Positions 44,209-54,924 are shown, numbered from the stretch's first letter. The stretch: DNA of 64,000 bases from Blautia sp. (GCA_026169535.1 JAPFCU010000063.1:56622-120621), one strand, 5' to 3'. The notes: generated by a model not told the origin, from the letters alone. Numbers and translations: made by a program.

Positions 44209-45066
44209 ATGAATTGGATTGACAAGCTGGAACGTAAATATGGAAGATATGGGATCCCAAATCTGACGATGTATATGGTGATCTGCTATGTACTGGGATA
44301 TCTGCTTATGGTTATAAATCCTGGTATGCTGAATATACTGAGCCTTGAGCCGGCAATGATCCTGAAAGGACAGATTTGGAGACTGGTCACATGGGTGATC
44401 TATCCCCCTCAGACAGGAAGCTTTTTACTGTTTGTGATCTCCATTTTCTTTTTCTATTATCCCATTGGAAATTCCCTGGAACGTACCTGGGGAACCTTCC
44501 GTTATAATCTGTATATTTTTTCAGGACTGCTGTTTGTGATGGCAGCGGCCTTCCTGACTTACTTTTTTACAGGCCGGGTATATCTGGTGGGAGCAGTATT
44601 TACTACGTATTATGTAAGTATGTCTGTTTTTCTGGCTTATGCAGCCTGCTATCCCAATATGCAGATCCTTCTGTGGTTTGTGATCCCGATCAAGATGAAA
44701 TGGATGGGATGGGTATACGGAGCGATCATCCTGTATAATATCATATCTTATATACGTATCGGCGCATGGGTAATGACCGTGCCTATTATAGCATCATTTT
44801 TGAATTTTATTCTGTTTTTCTTCAGCGGGATCAGTATGTACCGGTTCCGTCCAAAGGAAGTGAAGCGGAGAAGGGAATTCAAAAAAGCCATGGCCCAGAG
44901 CCGTGTGGATCCTGCAACGGGAACCAGTGTTGCCAAGCATAAATGTGCCATCTGCGGACGTACAGAGCTGGATGATCCGAATCTGGAATTCCGTTTTTGT
45001 TCCAAATGCAACGGCAATTATGAATACTGTCAGGATCATCTGTTTACTCACGAGCATGTGAAGTAG
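44209..45066 (+). CDS. Rhomboid-like membrane protein with C-terminal zinc ribbon, catalytic residues absent
   Basis: 285 residues from ATG 44209 (AAAGGAG 14 bases upstream; an ATG at 44182 lacks an RBS). About six hydrophobic helices in residues 15-215. The rhomboid-like elements GQIWRLVTWVIYPP and PIGNSLERTWGTFRYNLYIFSG are present, but the GxSG serine is replaced by GAVFT and I see no active-site His in the last helix. The cytoplasmic tail has two CxxC pairs (CAICGR, CSKC) followed by further Cys/His. Likely an inactive rhomboid relative rather than a protease. Function unknown. Confidence 0.75.
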   Translation: MNWIDKLERKYGRYGIPNLTMYMVICYVLGYLLMVINPGMLNILSLEPAMILKGQIWRLVTWVIYPPQTGSFLLFVISIFFFYYPIGNSLERTWGTFRYNLYIFSGLLFVMAAAFLTYFFTGRVYLVGAVFTTYYVSMSVFLAYAACYPNMQILLWFVIPIKMKWMGWVYGAIILYNIISYIRIGAWVMTVPIIASFLNFILFFFSGISMYRFRPKEVKRRREFKKAMAQSRVDPATGTSVAKHKCAICGRTELDDPNLEFRFCSKCNGNYEYCQDHLFTHEHVK

Positions 45067-45108
45067 ACAAGCGAGGAGAAAAACCAGAGACGAGGAGACA
45101 GGATTATT

Positions 45109-46398
45109 ATGAAAAAAGTACCATTTGTTACGCTGGAAAAGTTGAAAGAAATTGAAGCACAGTTTCCAACCCCTTTTCATCTTTATGATGAGAAAGGAAT
45201 CCGCGAAAATGCGAAAGCGCTGAAAGAGGCGTTTGCATGGAATAAAGGATTTAAGGAGTTTTTTGCAGTAAAAGCTACTCCGAATCCCTATCTGATCCAG
45301 ATTCTTCAGGAATATGGCTGCGGCTGCGACTGTTCTTCCATGACGGAGCTTATGATGGCTAAGGCACTGGGCTGCAAAGACGGAGATGTTATGTTTTCTT
45401 CCAATGATACTCCGGAAGAGGAATTCCGCTATGCAGACGAGATTGGCGGAATTATCAATCTTGATGATATTACCCACATTGAGGCTGTGGAACGATCTGT
45501 AGGAAGGATCCCCAAAACCATCAGCTGCCGTTACAATCCAGGCGGGCTTTTTAAGATCAGCAATGATATTATGGATAATCCGGGAGATTCCAAGTACGGC
45601 ATGACAACAGAGCAGATTTTTGACGCATTCCGTATCCTGAAAGAAAAAGGAGCAGAAAACTTTGGTATCCATGCGTTTCTTGCCAGCAATACCGTAACAA
45701 ACGAGTATTATCCCATGCTTGCAAAGATCATGTTTGAGCTTGCTGTAAAACTTCAGAAAGAAACAGGAGCACATATCAGTTTTATCAATCTTTCCGGAGG
45801 TATCGGTATTCCATACAGCCCGGATCAGAAACCAAATGATATCCGCGTGATCGGAGAGGGCGTCCGCAAAGTTTATGAAGAGGTTCTTGTTCCGGAGGGA
45901 ATGGGAGACGTTGCCATTTATACGGAACTGGGACGTTTTATGATGGGACCATACGGTTGTCTTGTTACAAAGGCTATTCATGAAAAGCATACACATAAAG
46001 AATATATCGGTGTGGATGCCTGCGCAGTAAACCTGATGCGTCCGGCCATGTATGGTGCTTATCATCATATTACTGTTATGGGAAAAGAGCATGAGGTGTG
46101 CGACCATTTGTATGACGTGACAGGATCTCTTTGTGAAAATAATGATAAATTTGCTATTGACCGTTATCTTCCAAAGATCGACAAAGGCGATCTGTTGGTG
46201 ATCCATGATACAGGAGCACATGGTTTTGCCATGGGTTATAATTATAATGGCAAGTTGAAATCTGCGGAGATCCTTCTTCGCGAAGACGGAAGTTTCCAGC
46301 TGATTCGAAGAGCGGAAACACCGAAGGATTATTTTGCTACTTTTGATTGTTTTCCAGTTTACGAAAAACTTCTTGAGGATGCAGACAAACTGAAATAA
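45109..46398 (+). CDS. lysA: Diaminopimelate decarboxylase
   Basis: 429 residues, fold-III PLP decarboxylase. PLP lysine in FFAVKATPNPYL, CDCSSMTELMMAKALG, HAFLASNTVTNEYY, LSGGIGIPY, ELGRFMMGPYG and the C-terminal HDTGAHGFAMGYNYNG. It makes L-lysine from meso-diaminopimelate; relatives act on carboxynorspermidine, but length and motifs fit LysA better. RBS GAGGAGA. Confidence 0.88.
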   Translation: MKKVPFVTLEKLKEIEAQFPTPFHLYDEKGIRENAKALKEAFAWNKGFKEFFAVKATPNPYLIQILQEYGCGCDCSSMTELMMAKALGCKDGDVMFSSNDTPEEEFRYADEIGGIINLDDITHIEAVERSVGRIPKTISCRYNPGGLFKISNDIMDNPGDSKYGMTTEQIFDAFRILKEKGAENFGIHAFLASNTVTNEYYPMLAKIMFELAVKLQKETGAHISFINLSGGIGIPYSPDQKPNDIRVIGEGVRKVYEEVLVPEGMGDVAIYTELGRFMMGPYGCLVTKAIHEKHTHKEYIGVDACAVNLMRPAMYGAYHHITVMGKEHEVCDHLYDVTGSLCENNDKFAIDRYLPKIDKGDLLVIHDTGAHGFAMGYNYNGKLKSAEILLREDGSFQLIRRAETPKDYFATFDCFPVYEKLLEDADKLK

Positions 46399-46401
46399 AC
46401 A

Positions 46402-46431
46402 AAAAAGACCGGGTGGATATCCGGTCTTTTT
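46402..46431 (+). terminator. Terminator of lysA
   Basis: AAAAAGACCGG / CCGGTCTTTTT with an eight-base loop and a T-run. Confidence 0.9.
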
Positions 46432-46475
46432 CAGAATAAAAAAGACTGCTGAGAAACTCAACAGTCTGATAGTCA

Positions 46476-46557
46476 TGCCGCTGGCCGGACTCGAACCGGC
46501 ACGGTGTTACCCGCTTGATTTTGAGTCAAGTGCGTCTGCCAATTCCGCCACAGCGGC
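46476..46557 (-). tRNA. tRNA-Leu (anticodon CAA)
   Basis: On the minus strand a complete 82-nt class II tRNA: acceptor GCCGCTG / CAGCGGC plus discriminator A, D-arm with GGCAGACGC, anticodon arm CTTGA-CTCAAAA-TCAAG giving CAA (reads UUG), a variable arm with a CGG/CCG stem, and a T-arm with GGTTCGAGTCC. The 3' CCA is not encoded. It is the only RNA gene of the window apart from leaders. Confidence 0.95.
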
Positions 46558-46784
46558 ACATGAACCGTAAATTATAATAACATATTCTAATAAATTGTGC
46601 AAGACAAAATTTGTCTTTCTTTTGCATTCTTTATGAAAAATTTATAATATTTCACAGGAAGAACATTGAATTTCAAGGAAAAAGGTGGTATGTTACATTT
46701 GGTAAATAACTTTATGCACATAAGGATATGATGATAAGTAAACATATCTGAAATGATGCTGCAGGGATGGAGGATAGACAATAT

Positions 46785-48677
46785 ATGAACTTAGGCGACA
46801 AAAAACCTGATAAGACGCCTACAAAACGACCGCTTTATGTGTATTATATCATTGTAGGTGTGATCATCGTTCTTTTGAACATTCTGGTTGTTCCGGCGAT
46901 CCAGGAACGCAGTGTTGAAAAGACTGATTATTCCACTTTTATCAAAAGTGTGGAAAAAGGAAACGTAACAAAGGCAACTATAGAAGAAGGCTATATTTAT
47001 TATGAGGTGATTTCACCGAAGACCGGAAATAAGCTTACCTGCAAGACTGTTCAGATGGATGATCCGGATCTGGTAAACCGTCTTCTGGAGGCGAATGTGG
47101 TAATGGATGAAGTGCTTCCGGAAAGTCCTTCCATTTTTCTGACACTGATCCTCAGTTATATCATTCCTATTGGAATTTTTATTTTCCTGGGACGCTGGCT
47201 CAGCAAAAAAATGATGTCATCTATGGGCAACGGGGGACCGGGAGGTGCTATGTCTTTTGGCAAAAGCAATGCCAAGGTATATGTGAAATCTTCGACAGGA
47301 ATCAAATTTTCTGATGTTGCAGGAGAGGATGAGGCGAAAGAGCTTCTGACAGAAATTGTAGATTATCTTCATAACCCGCAGAAGTATACAGAAATCGGTG
47401 CGTCCATGCCGAAAGGAGCCCTTCTTGTAGGGCCTCCGGGAACAGGAAAAACTCTTCTTGCAAAGGCAGTTGCAGGAGAAGCAGATGTTCCTTTCTTCTC
47501 TATTTCCGGATCAGAGTTTGTGGAAATGTTTGTAGGTATGGGTGCGGCCAAGGTCCGTGACCTTTTTAAACAGGCCAATGAAAAGGCACCTTGTATTGTA
47601 TTTATTGATGAGATTGATACCATTGGTAAAAAACGTGACGGCGCAGGCTTTTCAGGCGGAAATGATGAGCGTGAACAGACTTTGAACCAGCTTCTGACAG
47701 AGATGGATGGTTTTGACGGTTCCAAGGGCGTAGTGATCCTGGCGGCCACCAACCGACCGGATTCTCTTGACCCGGCGCTCCTCCGTCCGGGACGTTTTGA
47801 CAGAAGAATTCCTGTGGAGCTTCCGGATCTGCTTGGTCGTGAGGAAATCTTAAAAGTTCATGCCAAAAAGATTAAAATTGCGGATACAGTACGTTTTGAT
47901 GAGATTGCAAAAGCAGCAGCAGGAGCTTCCGGTGCAGAGCTTGCGAACATTGTCAATGAGGCTGCGCTGCGTGCAGTTCGTGACGGACGTAAGTTTGCTA
48001 CTCAGGCTGATTTTGAGGAGAGCATCGAGGTTGTTATCGCAGGTTATCAGAAGAAGAACCGAGTACTGTCCAATAAAGAAAAACTCATTGTATCCTATCA
48101 TGAGATCGGTCATGCTCTTGTTGCAGCGAAGCAGACAGAATCTGCACCTGTACACAAGATCACGATCATTCCGCGTACTTCCGGTGCACTTGGATATACT
48201 ATGCAGGTAGACGAGAAGGAGCATTTCCTGATGTCAAAGGAGGAACTTGAGAACAAGATTGCAACCTTCACCGGAGGACGTGCGGCAGAGGAACTGGTTT
48301 TCCAGTCTATTACCACAGGAGCTTCTAATGATATTGAGCAGGCAACCAAGATTGCACGGGGAATGATCTCACGTTTTGGTATGAGTGACGATTTTGATAT
48401 GGTTGCAATGGAAAACATCAGCAATCAGTATCTTGGAGGAGATGCGGCTCTTGCATGTTCCTTTGAGACACAGACCCTGATTGATAAAAAGGTTGTAGAG
48501 CTTGTTAAGACACAGCATGATAAGGCTCTTAAGATCCTGCAGGATAATATAGGCAAACTTCATGAACTTGCACAGTACCTGTATGAGCATGAGACGATTA
48601 CAGGTGAAGAGTTTATGCATATCCTGGAAACTCCTCCTGCAGCAGTAACAACATCTGCAGGACAGGAAGATTTGTAA
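46785..48677 (+). CDS. ftsH: ATP-dependent zinc metalloprotease FtsH
   Basis: 630 residues from ATG 46785, 11 bases after GGAGG; an in-frame ATG at 46767 overlaps that RBS. Two transmembrane helices (about 22-42 and 116-136) flank the extracytoplasmic domain. AAA module: Walker A GPPGTGKT, Walker [13 protein letters not shown], second-region-of-homology [21 protein letters not shown]. Protease zinc site HEIGHAL. Degrades membrane and regulatory proteins. The 46558-46784 gap is AT-rich and non-coding and probably holds its promoter. Confidence 0.96.
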   Translation: MNLGDKKPDKTPTKRPLYVYYIIVGVIIVLLNILVVPAIQERSVEKTDYSTFIKSVEKGNVTKATIEEGYIYYEVISPKTGNKLTCKTVQMDDPDLVNRLLEANVVMDEVLPESPSIFLTLILSYIIPIGIFIFLGRWLSKKMMSSMGNGGPGGAMSFGKSNAKVYVKSSTGIKFSDVAGEDEAKELLTEIVDYLHNPQKYTEIGASMPKGALLVGPPGTGKTLLAKAVAGEADVPFFSISGSEFVEMFVGMGAAKVRDLFKQANEKAPCIVFIDEIDTIGKKRDGAGFSGGNDEREQTLNQLLTEMDGFDGSKGVVILAATNRPDSLDPALLRPGRFDRRIPVELPDLLGREEILKVHAKKIKIADTVRFDEIAKAAAGASGAELANIVNEAALRAVRDGRKFATQADFEESIEVVIAGYQKKNRVLSNKEKLIVSYHEIGHALVAAKQTESAPVHKITIIPRTSGALGYTMQVDEKEHFLMSKEELENKIATFTGGRAAEELVFQSITTGASNDIEQATKIARGMISRFGMSDDFDMVAMENISNQYLGGDAALACSFETQTLIDKKVVELVKTQHDKALKILQDNIGKLHELAQYLYEHETITGEEFMHILETPPAAVTTSAGQEDL

Positions 48678-48694
48678 CTAAATAATCAGAGGTG

Positions 48695-48737
48695 AAAGGT
48701 GATTCCAGCGAAATACGTTGAGGATCACCTTTTTTTA
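48695..48737 (+). terminator. Terminator of ftsH
   Basis: AGGTGATTCC pairs with GGATCACCT, followed by a run of seven to eight T. Confidence 0.88.
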
Positions 48738-48773
48738 TGATATGATAAAAAGAACGGATCAGGAGGGAATTAT

Positions 48774-49148
48774 ATGACCAGAAAAGCACCAATCACAGAA
48801 CTGGACTGCCGGACGGCAGAGAGCATGGTAGCCAGATATATCAATCACACACTGAAAACAGATGAACTGGAGGAATTTCTGGATCATATTGAACATTGTT
48901 CCTCCTGTTATGATGAGCTTGAGACATATTTTATTGTAAACAAAGTGACACAGCAGCTGGTGGAGCAGGAGGACGGCTGTGTTCTGGATTTTCAGAATCT
49001 TCTGGAACAGGATATCCGAAAGTCCAGAAGATATATCCATCACAAAAGATATATGCAGCTGGTCGGGGGAATATTGACGCTTCTCCTTTCCGGCGCTTTA
49101 ATTATTTTTCTTATTTTTGTATTTTTTGAAATGAAAAGATTTTGGTAA
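48774..49148 (+). CDS. Anti-sigma-like zinc-finger membrane protein
   Basis: 124 residues. The N-terminal HIEHCSSC motif (H-x3-C-x2-C) after a Cys/helix region matches zinc-binding anti-sigma (ZAS, zf-HC2) domains. A single transmembrane helix at about 97-118 follows, with a short basic end. Such proteins bind a sigma factor at the membrane, but no sigma gene lies near, so the partner is open. It starts after AGGAGG and sits 26 bases before polA. Confidence 0.7.
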   Translation: MTRKAPITELDCRTAESMVARYINHTLKTDELEEFLDHIEHCSSCYDELETYFIVNKVTQQLVEQEDGCVLDFQNLLEQDIRKSRRYIHHKRYMQLVGGILTLLLSGALIIFLIFVFFEMKRFW

Positions 49149-49174
49149 AAAGACAACAGCAGGAGGACATGGAT

Positions 49175-51814
49175 TTGAGCGAAAAAATTTTACTGATCGA
49201 CGGACACAGTATTTTGAACCGTGCATTTTACGGACTTCCGGATTTGACGAATTCGGAGGGCCGGCATACGGGAGCTGTATACGGGTTTTTGAATATTATG
49301 TTCCGCATACTGGAGGAGGAAAGACCGGATTATCTGACTGTGGCTTTTGATCTGCATGAGCCTACTTTCCGGCATAAAATATTTGACGCTTATAAAGGAA
49401 CCCGTAAAGGAATGCCTTCTGAACTGGTAGAGCAGGTTCCTCTGATGAGAGAAATGCTGACTGCTATGGGAGTAAAAACCGTTTCCATGGGTGGATATGA
49501 GGCAGATGATCTTCTTGGTACTCTTGCCCGAAGGAGCGAGGCTCAGGGAATGGATGTAACCATTCTTTCCGGAGACAGGGACCTTCTCCAGCTTGCTACA
49601 GATAAGGTTCTGATCCGCCTTCCAAAAACTTCACGGGGGAAGACCACCATTGAGGATTTTCATACAAAAGAAGTGATTGAGAAATATCAGGTGACGCCGC
49701 CCCAGATCATTGAACTGAAGGCTTTGATGGGAGATTCCTCTGACAATATCCCAGGTATTCCAGGCGTGGGAGAAAAAACAGCCACCAAACTGATCGTCCA
49801 GTATGGTTCTATCGAAAATGCTCATGACCATCTGGAGGAGGTTAAGCCAAATAAAGCACGGGAATCCCTGAGGGATCATTACGATATGGCAGTTCTCAGC
49901 AAAACTTTGGCAACCATTAATACAGAAAGTCCTCTGGAATACTCCTATGAGGAGGCAAGACTTGGAAATCTTTATACACCGGAGGCTTACGAGCTTTGCA
50001 GGCGTCTGGAATTTAAAAATCTTCTGGGACGTTTTGACACAGAGGCAGCGCCTGAAAGCACTATGGAACAGAGCTTTTTTACCTGTGCTGACCTGAGCGG
50101 GGCAGAGAAGCTTTTTGCCAAAGCGGCAGAAAAAACATATATTGGCACATCTCTGATCGCGGACAGAGACCAGGTGTATGGTCTGGGGCTGGCGCTGGAA
50201 AAAGATGAGATCTATTACCTTCCGGCAGAAGGGCTTATGACCGGAGACTACCTTTGCGGAAAGTTGTCAGATCTTGGGAATCATGTCAGGATCTCTGCTA
50301 TGGATATAAAAGCTTTGTTAAAACATACAGATCTTAAAGATACTTTGCAGGTGTTTGATATGGGGATTGGGGCGTATCTTTTGAATCCCCTGAAATCCTC
50401 GTATACTTATGAGGATATTGCCAGAGAGTACCTGAATGGAATAAGCCTTCCTTCCAGAGAAGAACTACTGGGAAAAATGACCTTTGCAAAGGCATGGGAA
50501 GCCTCTTCAGAAAAACTGGGAATCTTTGCCTGTTATGAGGCTTTTACAGTTTTAGCTGCCAGAGAACCGGTACAGGATGCTCTTCAGGAAAGCGGTATGT
50601 GGAAGGTTTATACAGAGATTGAGCTTCCTCTGGTATTTACGTTGGACTCTATGGAAAAATGGGGTATCCGGGTAAAAGGAGAAGAATTAAAGGCTTATGG
50701 AGAAAAACTCAGCATCAGGATACAGGAACTGGAGCAACTGATTTATGAGAAAGCGGGAGAAGAATTTAATATCAACTCTCCCAAACAGCTGGGGGTGATC
50801 CTGTTTGAAAAAATGGGAATTCCCGGAGGCAGGAAGACAAAAACCGGTTATTCGACAGCGGCAGATATTCTGGAGAAGCTTGCGCCGGAGCAGCCGATTG
50901 TCAGCGATATCCTGGAATACAGACAGCTTACAAAGCTGAAATCCACTTATGCAGACGGTCTGAGTGCTGTGATCGAAAAGGATGGAAGAATTCATTCAAC
51001 CTTTAATCAGACCATTACAGCAACAGGCCGTATCAGCAGTACAGAGCCGAATCTGCAGAATATCCCTGTCCGTATGGAACTTGGGCGTCTGATCCGTAAG
51101 GTGTTTGTGCCGGAGGATGGATATGTATTTCTGGATGCGGACTATTCACAGATTGAACTCCGCGTGCTGGCTCATATGTCCGGGGATGAAAAACTGATTC
51201 AGGCATACAGGGAGGCGCAGGATATCCACAGACTTACTGCCTCTCAGGTATTCCATATTCCTTTTGACCAGGTGACAGATCTTCAGAGAAGAAATGCAAA
51301 GGCAGTAAACTTTGGTATTGTTTACGGAATCAGCTCTTTTGGGCTGAGCCAGGATTTGAGCATCACCCGCAAAGAAGCTGCCGACTATATCGAAAAATAT
51401 TTTGAGTCTTATCCCCGGATCAAGGGATTCCTTGACGGAATGGTAGAGGAAGGCAGGGAAAAAGGCTATGTTTCCACTATGTTTGGAAGAAGACGCCCGG
51501 TTCCGGAACTGAAATCCAGTAATTTTATGCAGAGATCTTTTGGAGAACGTGTGGCCATGAATTCCCCGATCCAGGGAACTGCTGCAGATATCATTAAGAT
51601 TGCCATGAACCGCGTTTACGAAAGGCTGAACAGAGAAGGACTGCAGTCCCGTCTTGTGCTTCAGGTTCATGATGAGCTTCTTATAGAAACCAAAAAGGAG
51701 GAGATCCCGGAGGTTTCCAGGATTCTTCAGGAAGAAATGAAAGGCGCGGCACAGCTTGCCGTAGAACTTGAGGTAGATATGCATCAGGGAGAAAGCTGGT
51801 ACGAGGCAAAATGA
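49175..51814 (+). CDS. polA: DNA polymerase I
   Basis: 879 residues from TTG 49175, eight bases after AGGAGG; ATG 49169 is only two bases from the RBS and is the less likely start. 5'-3' exonuclease domain first (LLIDGHSILNRAFYGL, DRDLLQLA, GDSSDNIPGIPGVGEKTA). The 3'-5' exonuclease-like domain lacks the clear DxE motif, so proofreading is probably lost, as in many Gram-positives. Polymerase motifs: A LDADYSQIELRVLAHMS, B RRNAKAVNFGIVYG, C QVHDELLIE. Its stop overlaps the frame upstream of coaE. Confidence 0.95.
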   Translation: MSEKILLIDGHSILNRAFYGLPDLTNSEGRHTGAVYGFLNIMFRILEEERPDYLTVAFDLHEPTFRHKIFDAYKGTRKGMPSELVEQVPLMREMLTAMGVKTVSMGGYEADDLLGTLARRSEAQGMDVTILSGDRDLLQLATDKVLIRLPKTSRGKTTIEDFHTKEVIEKYQVTPPQIIELKALMGDSSDNIPGIPGVGEKTATKLIVQYGSIENAHDHLEEVKPNKARESLRDHYDMAVLSKTLATINTESPLEYSYEEARLGNLYTPEAYELCRRLEFKNLLGRFDTEAAPESTMEQSFFTCADLSGAEKLFAKAAEKTYIGTSLIADRDQVYGLGLALEKDEIYYLPAEGLMTGDYLCGKLSDLGNHVRISAMDIKALLKHTDLKDTLQVFDMGIGAYLLNPLKSSYTYEDIAREYLNGISLPSREELLGKMTFAKAWEASSEKLGIFACYEAFTVLAAREPVQDALQESGMWKVYTEIELPLVFTLDSMEKWGIRVKGEELKAYGEKLSIRIQELEQLIYEKAGEEFNINSPKQLGVILFEKMGIPGGRKTKTGYSTAADILEKLAPEQPIVSDILEYRQLTKLKSTYADGLSAVIEKDGRIHSTFNQTITATGRISSTEPNLQNIPVRMELGRLIRKVFVPEDGYVFLDADYSQIELRVLAHMSGDEKLIQAYREAQDIHRLTASQVFHIPFDQVTDLQRRNAKAVNFGIVYGISSFGLSQDLSITRKEAADYIEKYFESYPRIKGFLDGMVEEGREKGYVSTMFGRRRPVPELKSSNFMQRSFGERVAMNSPIQGTAADIIKIAMNRVYERLNREGLQSRLVLQVHDELLIETKKEEIPEVSRILQEEMKGAAQLAVELEVDMHQGESWYEAK

Positions 51815-51831
51815 CAGGAGAACGGGATCAT

Positions 51832-52422
51832 ATGAAAGTTATTGGACTGACCGGCGGTGTAGGCGCAGGAAAAAGTACAGTCCTGAATTATCTGGAAGAG
51901 CATTTGTCCGCCTGTGTCGTACAGGCGGACCGGGTTGGCCATCTGGTCATGGAGCCTGGAGAGAGGTGTTATGCTCAGATAGTGGAGCTGTTTGGAAAAA
52001 AAGTGACAAAAAACGACAAAACCATTGACCGGAAGAGGGTTTCTGATGTAGTATTCTGTAATGAGGAAATGCGTCAGAAATTAAACGGGATCGTCCATCC
52101 GGCAGTAAAGTCCCGGATACTGGAAAAAATACAGGAAGAAAGGGAAAAAGGCTGTAAACTCTTTGTTGTTGAGGCTGCACTTCTTCTGGAAGATCATTAT
52201 GATGCATTTTGTGATAAGATCTGGTATGTGCATACAGACAAAGAAATCCGGATCAGCCGTCTCATGGCCAGCAGAGGCTACAGCCGTGAGAAAGCAGAGA
52301 ATATCATTGCCAGTCAGGCATCAGAAGAATTCTTTTTTTCTCATGCAGACTATGTGATAGAAAACAACGGATGTCCGCAGAACACGTACAGACAGATAGA
52401 AGAAGGGATAAATAAACTATGA
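51832..52422 (+). CDS. coaE: Dephospho-CoA kinase
   Basis: 196 residues from ATG 51832, after AGGAG. P-loop GLTGGVGAGKSTV at residues 5-17, QADRVGH, the HPAVKSRI segment and the LMASRGYSREKAENII lid. Last step of CoA synthesis; the product feeds the acetyl-CoA pathway upstream, although linkage to polA is the common clostridial order. It overlaps the next gene by four bases. Confidence 0.93.
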   Translation: MKVIGLTGGVGAGKSTVLNYLEEHLSACVVQADRVGHLVMEPGERCYAQIVELFGKKVTKNDKTIDRKRVSDVVFCNEEMRQKLNGIVHPAVKSRILEKIQEEREKGCKLFVVEAALLLEDHYDAFCDKIWYVHTDKEIRISRLMASRGYSREKAENIIASQASEEFFFSHADYVIENNGCPQNTYRQIEEGINKL

Positions 52423-53216
52423 GACTTTGCAGCATAGCCAGCGGAAGCAGCGGTAACTGCATTTATGTAGGTTCAGAATGCGCCCATGTTCTGGTGGACA
52501 TCGGCATCAGCGGAAAAAAGATGGAAACCGGTCTGAACAGTCTGGAGCTTACGGGAAGAGATATTGATGGAATTCTGATCACACATGAACATTCCGATCA
52601 TATCAAAGGACTTGGGGTGATCGCACGGAGATACGGGATTCCTATATATGCCACTGGAGGAACTGTGGACGCTATGGTCCGCTCCGGATCTCTGGGAAAG
52701 ATTCCGGAAGGAATCTTCCATGAAATACGAGAAGACGAACCTTTCCTTATCAAGGATCTGAAGGTGAAGCCCTTTACCATATCTCATGACGCAGCCCAGC
52801 CGGTGGGATATCGCCTGGAATGCGGATCACATTCCGTGGGGATCGCTACAGACCTTGGAAAATATAATGACTATATTATCGAAAATCTGCAGGATCTGGA
52901 TGCTCTGCTTCTGGAGGCAAATCATGATATCCGCATGCTTCAGGTGGGAAAATATCCATATTATCTGAAACAGAGGATCCTGGGAGACAGGGGACACCTT
53001 TCCAATGAAAATGCAGGAAGACTTCTGTGCAGACTCCTTCATGACAATATGAAAGCAATCTTCCTGGGGCATTTAAGCAGAGAAAACAACTACGAGGAGC
53101 TGGCTTATGAAACAGTTTGCTCAGAGGTAACACTGGGAGACAACCCTTATAAATCAAATGATTTTAAAATTCAGGTGGCGAAACGGGACTTTGCTTCCGA
53201 GGCAGTTACCGTATAG
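52419..53216 (+). CDS. MBL-fold hydrolase, YycJ/WalJ type
   Basis: 265 residues. Start RLCSIASGSSGNCIYVG is typical of the YycJ/WalJ family. Metal motif THEHSDHIKGL (HxHxDH), later SHDAAQPVGY, LLLEANHD and IFLGHLSRENN. Probably a nuclease-like metallo-hydrolase acting on DNA ends; in B. subtilis the gene lies with walRK, which is not the case here. Coupled to coaE through ATGA. Confidence 0.9.
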   Translation: MRLCSIASGSSGNCIYVGSECAHVLVDIGISGKKMETGLNSLELTGRDIDGILITHEHSDHIKGLGVIARRYGIPIYATGGTVDAMVRSGSLGKIPEGIFHEIREDEPFLIKDLKVKPFTISHDAAQPVGYRLECGSHSVGIATDLGKYNDYIIENLQDLDALLLEANHDIRMLQVGKYPYYLKQRILGDRGHLSNENAGRLLCRLLHDNMKAIFLGHLSRENNYEELAYETVCSEVTLGDNPYKSNDFKIQVAKRDFASEAVTV

Positions 53217-53231
53217 AAAGGATCAAATACC

Positions 53232-53504
53232 ATGAAAAAAACAATCATCACAGTAGTAGGAAATGACACAGTAGGAATTATTGCAAAGGTATGTACCTAT
53301 CTGGCCGACAACAACGTAAACATTCTTGATATTACCCAGACTATCATACAGGGTTATTTCAATATGATGATGGTAACAGATACCAGCGCATCTGCAAAAG
53401 ACAGCGCGTCTCTTGCAAAAGAGCTGAACGACCTAGGGGAGAGTATCGGAGTCGTGATCCACTGCCAGCATGAGGACATCTTTAACAAGATGCACAGAAT
53501 CTAA
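53232..53504 (+). CDS. ACT domain protein
   Basis: 90 residues, a single ACT domain ([32 protein letters not shown]). These short proteins bind amino acids or other small ligands as dimers. It pairs with the DUF711 gene downstream, a conserved arrangement in Clostridia; joint function unknown. Confidence 0.93.
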   Translation: MKKTIITVVGNDTVGIIAKVCTYLADNNVNILDITQTIIQGYFNMMMVTDTSASAKDSASLAKELNDLGESIGVVIHCQHEDIFNKMHRI

Positions 53505-53550
53505 AAAAGACTTGTTAAGAACTACTGAAAGTATAAGGAGACATGAACTT

Positions 53551-54915
53551 ATGATTAATATGTTTGAAGTAAATGAGACCAATAAGATGATCGAACAGGA
53601 AAACCTTGACGTTCGTACCATCACTATGGGAATCAGCCTTCTGGACTGTATTGACAGCAATCTGGAAAAGGTAAACGAAAATATTTATAATAAGATCACA
53701 AAATACGCAGAGAAACTGGTGGAAACGGGTGATAAGATTGCAATGGAATATGGGATCCCCATTGTGAATAAACGAATTTCCGTAACACCAATTGCCCTGA
53801 TAGGCGGCGCTGCCTGTCGTTCCACTGAGGATTTTGTCTCCATTGCAAAAACTCTGGACAAAGCGGCAAAAACAGTAGGCGTAAACTTTATCGGAGGCTA
53901 TTCTGCTCTGGTAAGCAAAGGAATGACTCCGGCAGAAGAGCTTCTGATCCGTTCCATCCCGCAGGCTCTTGCCGTTACCGAGCGTGTGTGCAGTTCTGTA
54001 AATGTGGGTTCCACAAGAACCGGTATCAATATGGATGCAGTAAAGCTTATGGGAGAGATCGTTCTGGAAACTGCAAAGGCAAGCAGAGACCAGGATTCCC
54101 TTGGCTGCGCCAAGCTGGTAGTATTCTGTAATGCGCCGGATGACAACCCGTTTATGGCAGGTGCTTTCCATGGAGTGACAGAAGCTGACTGTATTATTAA
54201 TGTAGGCGTCAGCGGACCGGGCGTTGTAAAGACGGCACTTCAGAAAGTGCGCGGCAAGGATTTTGAAACTCTTTGTGAGACGATCAAGAGAACGGCCTTT
54301 AAAGTTACCCGCGTAGGTCAGCTGGTAGCCCGGGAAGCTTCTAAACGTCTTGGTGTTCCATTTGGTATCGTAGACCTTTCCCTTGCGCCTACACCTGCTG
54401 TTGGAGACAGTGTGGCAGAGATCCTTGAGGAGATCGGTCTTGAGAGAGTGGGAGCCCCGGGAACAACAGCAGCTCTTGCACTCCTGAACGATCAGGTGAA
54501 AAAAGGCGGCGTTATGGCCTCTGCAGCAGTAGGTGGATTAAGCGGTGCGTTTATTCCGGTCAGTGAAGATCAGGGAATGATCGATGCGGTAAATCTTGGG
54601 GCACTTTCTCTGGAAAAACTGGAAGCAATGACCTGTGTCTGCTCCGTAGGACTGGATATGATCGCTATTCCGGGTGATACAAAGGCGTCTACCATCTCCG
54701 GTCTCATTGCAGACGAGGCGGCTATTGGTATGATCAATCAGAAGACAACGGCTGTGCGTGTGATCCCTGTGATCGGCAAAGGTGTTGGTGAAACTGTAGA
54801 ATTCGGCGGACTTCTGGGATATGCGCCGATCATGCCGGTGAACTCTTTCTCCTGTGAGGCATTTGTTGACCGAGGCGGAAGAATTCCTGCTCCGATCCAC
54901 AGCTTTAAAAATTAA
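53551..54915 (+). CDS. DUF711 (PFL-like) family protein
   Basis: 454 residues from ATG 53551 (AAGGAG ten bases upstream); the longer open frame runs back into the ACT gene. DUF711/UPF0210 family: [55 protein letters not shown] and [18 protein letters not shown]. The fold resembles glycyl-radical enzymes, but I see no glycyl-radical GxG motif near the C-terminus, so radical chemistry is unproven. Soluble protein of unknown function. Confidence 0.93.
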   Translation: MINMFEVNETNKMIEQENLDVRTITMGISLLDCIDSNLEKVNENIYNKITKYAEKLVETGDKIAMEYGIPIVNKRISVTPIALIGGAACRSTEDFVSIAKTLDKAAKTVGVNFIGGYSALVSKGMTPAEELLIRSIPQALAVTERVCSSVNVGSTRTGINMDAVKLMGEIVLETAKASRDQDSLGCAKLVVFCNAPDDNPFMAGAFHGVTEADCIINVGVSGPGVVKTALQKVRGKDFETLCETIKRTAFKVTRVGQLVAREASKRLGVPFGIVDLSLAPTPAVGDSVAEILEEIGLERVGAPGTTAALALLNDQVKKGGVMASAAVGGLSGAFIPVSEDQGMIDAVNLGALSLEKLEAMTCVCSVGLDMIAIPGDTKASTISGLIADEAAIGMINQKTTAVRVIPVIGKGVGETVEFGGLLGYAPIMPVNSFSCEAFVDRGGRIPAPIHSFKN

Positions 54916-54924
54916 AATACTAGG

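Noticed and set aside
44794..46476. 560-codon open frame on the minus strand over lysA.
   Set aside because: It begins in the tRNA-Leu border, covers the whole of lysA and the end of the rhomboid gene, has no RBS and shows a low-complexity translation typical of an antisense shadow.
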